Below, piece by piece: positions 62,983-64,000 of a stretch of 64,000 nt of DNA. Made by a program: the position numbers and the translations under genes. The stretch covers positions 1 to 64,000 of the forward strand of contig CAVULE010000007.1 of NCBI GenBank assembly GCA_963742315.1. The letters run 5' to 3'. The number at the start of each line of letters is the position of its first letter. Position 1 is the first letter of the stretch. This DNA comes from AV69 sp963742315 (GTDB lineage Bacteria > Verrucomicrobiota > Verrucomicrobiia > Chthoniobacterales > UBA10450). A model generated the notes under the pieces. The model searched no databases and had not been told where the DNA came from. It saw only the letters and a list, made by a program, of their open reading frames with translations.

Positions 62983-63731
62983 TTCGGGCAAAGTCGTTCC
63001 CATCCTTCGCGCGCAATCAGCTCTGCCAAAAATTTCGTTGTCACGGGAGCGATATCGCCCCGCGAATTTCCCCTCAACAATTCCTCACACAAACGCCGCA
63101 GCGTTGCGCCATCGTCCACATCATAAAATTTCGGCAGAACGTGAACCTTTAATCCGACCTCACGCGCGCGTTCGTCCGTTTGGGCAAAAACCCGCTCCGT
63201 GCTCCAATCGATCTCTTCGAAAAGGTGACGATTCAGTTTTCTCATCCCAATCAAATAATAACCGCCATCATCGGATGGCCCGAGGACGATTCGATCGTCT
63301 GCATCTTGCAACTGCGCGACGGCCTCGCGAAACGCTTCAGCTGTCGCCGTTGGACTGTCTGAATTAATCAGGCAACAGGATTCGAAACCAACATGGAGCA
63401 AATCGTCGGCCGCGTTAGTCAGCCGCTCGCCAAATCCATTGCCACGTTGCGGAATCAAAACGAAATGCGATGGCAATATACCCTCGTACTCCTTTTCGCT
63501 GCGCGCGGGGGTAAACACGCCAACCCCTTGGGAGCGTTCCCCCGCTGCCGAGATCACAGCCGCGATATCGCGCAAGAAACAAGTGTTTAGCTCCGCCGCT
63601 TCGGAGGGCGTGAGCGGGGGTTGCAATCTTGTCTTTACCGTCCCTGCCCGCGGCGCTTTAGTCATGATCGCAAGCGCGCACCGGCCCGCCGGAATCTGGT
63701 TGCCCCATTGGCGATCGAGAACGCGATGCAT
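62979..63731 (-). CDS. TIGR04282-type (DUF2064) glycosyltransferase-like protein
   Basis: 250 residues. CALAIMTKAPRAGTVKTRLQ is the family start and NSDSPTATAEAFREAVAQLQ with LGPSDDGGYYLIGMRKLNRH the nucleotide-sugar-like site; YDVDDGATLRRL is near the end. These GT-A-fold proteins often pair with a TIGR04283 glycosyltransferase; the reaction is unknown. ATG 63,731 is used; ATG 63,665 would cut the first conserved strand. Translationally coupled to the epimerase. Confidence 0.82.
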   Translation of the reverse strand: MHRVLDRQWGNQIPAGRCALAIMTKAPRAGTVKTRLQPPLTPSEAAELNTCFLRDIAAVISAAGERSQGVGVFTPARSEKEYEGILPSHFVLIPQRGNGFGERLTNAADDLLHVGFESCCLINSDSPTATAEAFREAVAQLQDADDRIVLGPSDDGGYYLIGMRKLNRHLFEEIDWSTERVFAQTDERAREVGLKVHVLPKFYDVDDGATLRRLCEELLRGNSRGDIAPVTTKFLAELIAREGWERLCPK

Positions 63732-63764
63732 TCGCGCGTGCTCTGCGTTGCTGGAACGCTCGCG

Positions 63765-64000
63765 TCAACCTTTTTCGCAGAGGGCGTACTGGTAACGACC
63801 AACCCGCCAGGTTTTCATGCGCGCCCACGGTTGGCTCGCGAACAACGCACAAAAATGGGAATACGGAAGGACGGTGGCCTTTTCTGGCTCTCGATATTCG
63901 TCCGAGTATCCATTGACGCGGGCAAGTGCCCGCATCGTTAGCAAAGGAATCGATGCCGAAAACGCGAAGCGCGGCTCGGCCACGAAACATTTTCCTCCAG
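63765..64000 (-). CDS. C-terminal fragment of a gene cut by the window edge
   Basis: The minus strand is open from the right edge to a stop at 63,765, encoding about 77 residues: GGKCFVAEPRFAFSASIPLL, TMRALARVNGYSDEYREPEK and a basic end (PWARMKTWRVGRYQYALCEK). It would be the 3' end of a larger protein, possibly a methyltransferase C-terminus, upstream of and in line with the TIGR04282 gene. Not recognised with confidence. Confidence 0.4.
   Translation of the reverse strand, partial: GGKCFVAEPRFAFSASIPLLTMRALARVNGYSDEYREPEKATVLPYSHFCALFASQPWARMKTWRVGRYQYALCEKG

Overview
The window is a soil-type bacterial contig. From about 6.9 kb to the right end it reads as one coherent genome with intact genes. 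I place it in Verrucomicrobiota, probably the Chthoniobacterales/Spartobacteria group. The reasons are an S53 peptidase beside a TonB receptor, TMTC-like TPR membrane proteins, many dispersed palindromic repeats and the overall gene style. This is inference, not a proven taxonomy. The first 6.85 kb is different: every gene there (IS110 transposase, NfeD/ClpP-class protease, TPR/regulatory-domain fragments, PAS_5 protein, YgfZ, secreted protein, sulfotransferase) except one GNAT gene is broken by single-base shifts or truncated. Base composition also changes abruptly near 3.41 kb and 5.96 kb. That end looks like a patchwork of foreign or mis-joined, poorly polished sequence.

The centre of interest is 16.4-43.3 kb, which looks like a sphingolipid island with eukaryote-like chemistry. 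A plus-strand operon (16.4-21.7 kb) encodes a dihydroceramide Delta4-desaturase-type enzyme (DEGS-like), an FA2H-type fatty acid hydroxylase, a serine palmitoyltransferase-type alpha-oxoamine synthase, a canonical CDP-alcohol phosphotransferase and a GNAT-fold acyltransferase resembling bacterial ceramide synthase. A second, minus-strand, translationally coupled operon (32.1-29.0 kb) encodes a MOP flippase, a 3-ketosphinganine-reductase-like SDR and a sugar/inositol-phosphate nucleotidylyltransferase. Flanking it are two paralogous fusion proteins (26.6 and 32.45 kb), each with a degenerate nucleotidylyltransferase domain and a CDP-alcohol phosphotransferase domain whose metal motif is shifted. 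Next comes a DevBCA/MacAB-TolC-like exporter operon with two TolC genes (40.1-33.8 kb), a myo-inositol-1-phosphate synthase (40.3 kb) and a GT4 glycosyltransferase (42.1-43.3 kb). My reading is that the island makes hydroxylated, possibly Delta4-unsaturated ceramides, attaches a phospho-inositol-like (perhaps glycosylated) head group and exports the product to the outer membrane. A frameshifted relic of the desaturase 5' end lies beside one fusion gene, which suggests the two were once neighbours.

6.9-16.3 kb holds a TMTC-like TPR membrane protein, a GT2 glycosyltransferase, tRNA-Thr(TGT), a secreted S53 peptidase, a large TonB-dependent receptor and a tiny orphan plug-like protein. 21.8-26.3 kb holds a GT9 and two tandem GT39-like genes.

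43.3-64 kb is mostly housekeeping and accessory genes: trxB, mutM, an ATP-grasp/esterase/esterase trio, accA, a LysM protein with a dead YkuD-like domain, a DUF420 protein, an AsmA-like protein, nfo, an SDR, a GCS2-family ligase, a membrane-anchored sulfite-oxidase-like protein, GT2, a frameshifted methyltransferase, an MgtE-like transporter, a dTDP-rhamnose 4-epimerase-like protein and a TIGR04282 transferase. Several families of hairpin repeats sit between and even inside these genes, supplying start codons, stop codons and coding sequence. No CRISPR array, rRNA or prophage was seen.
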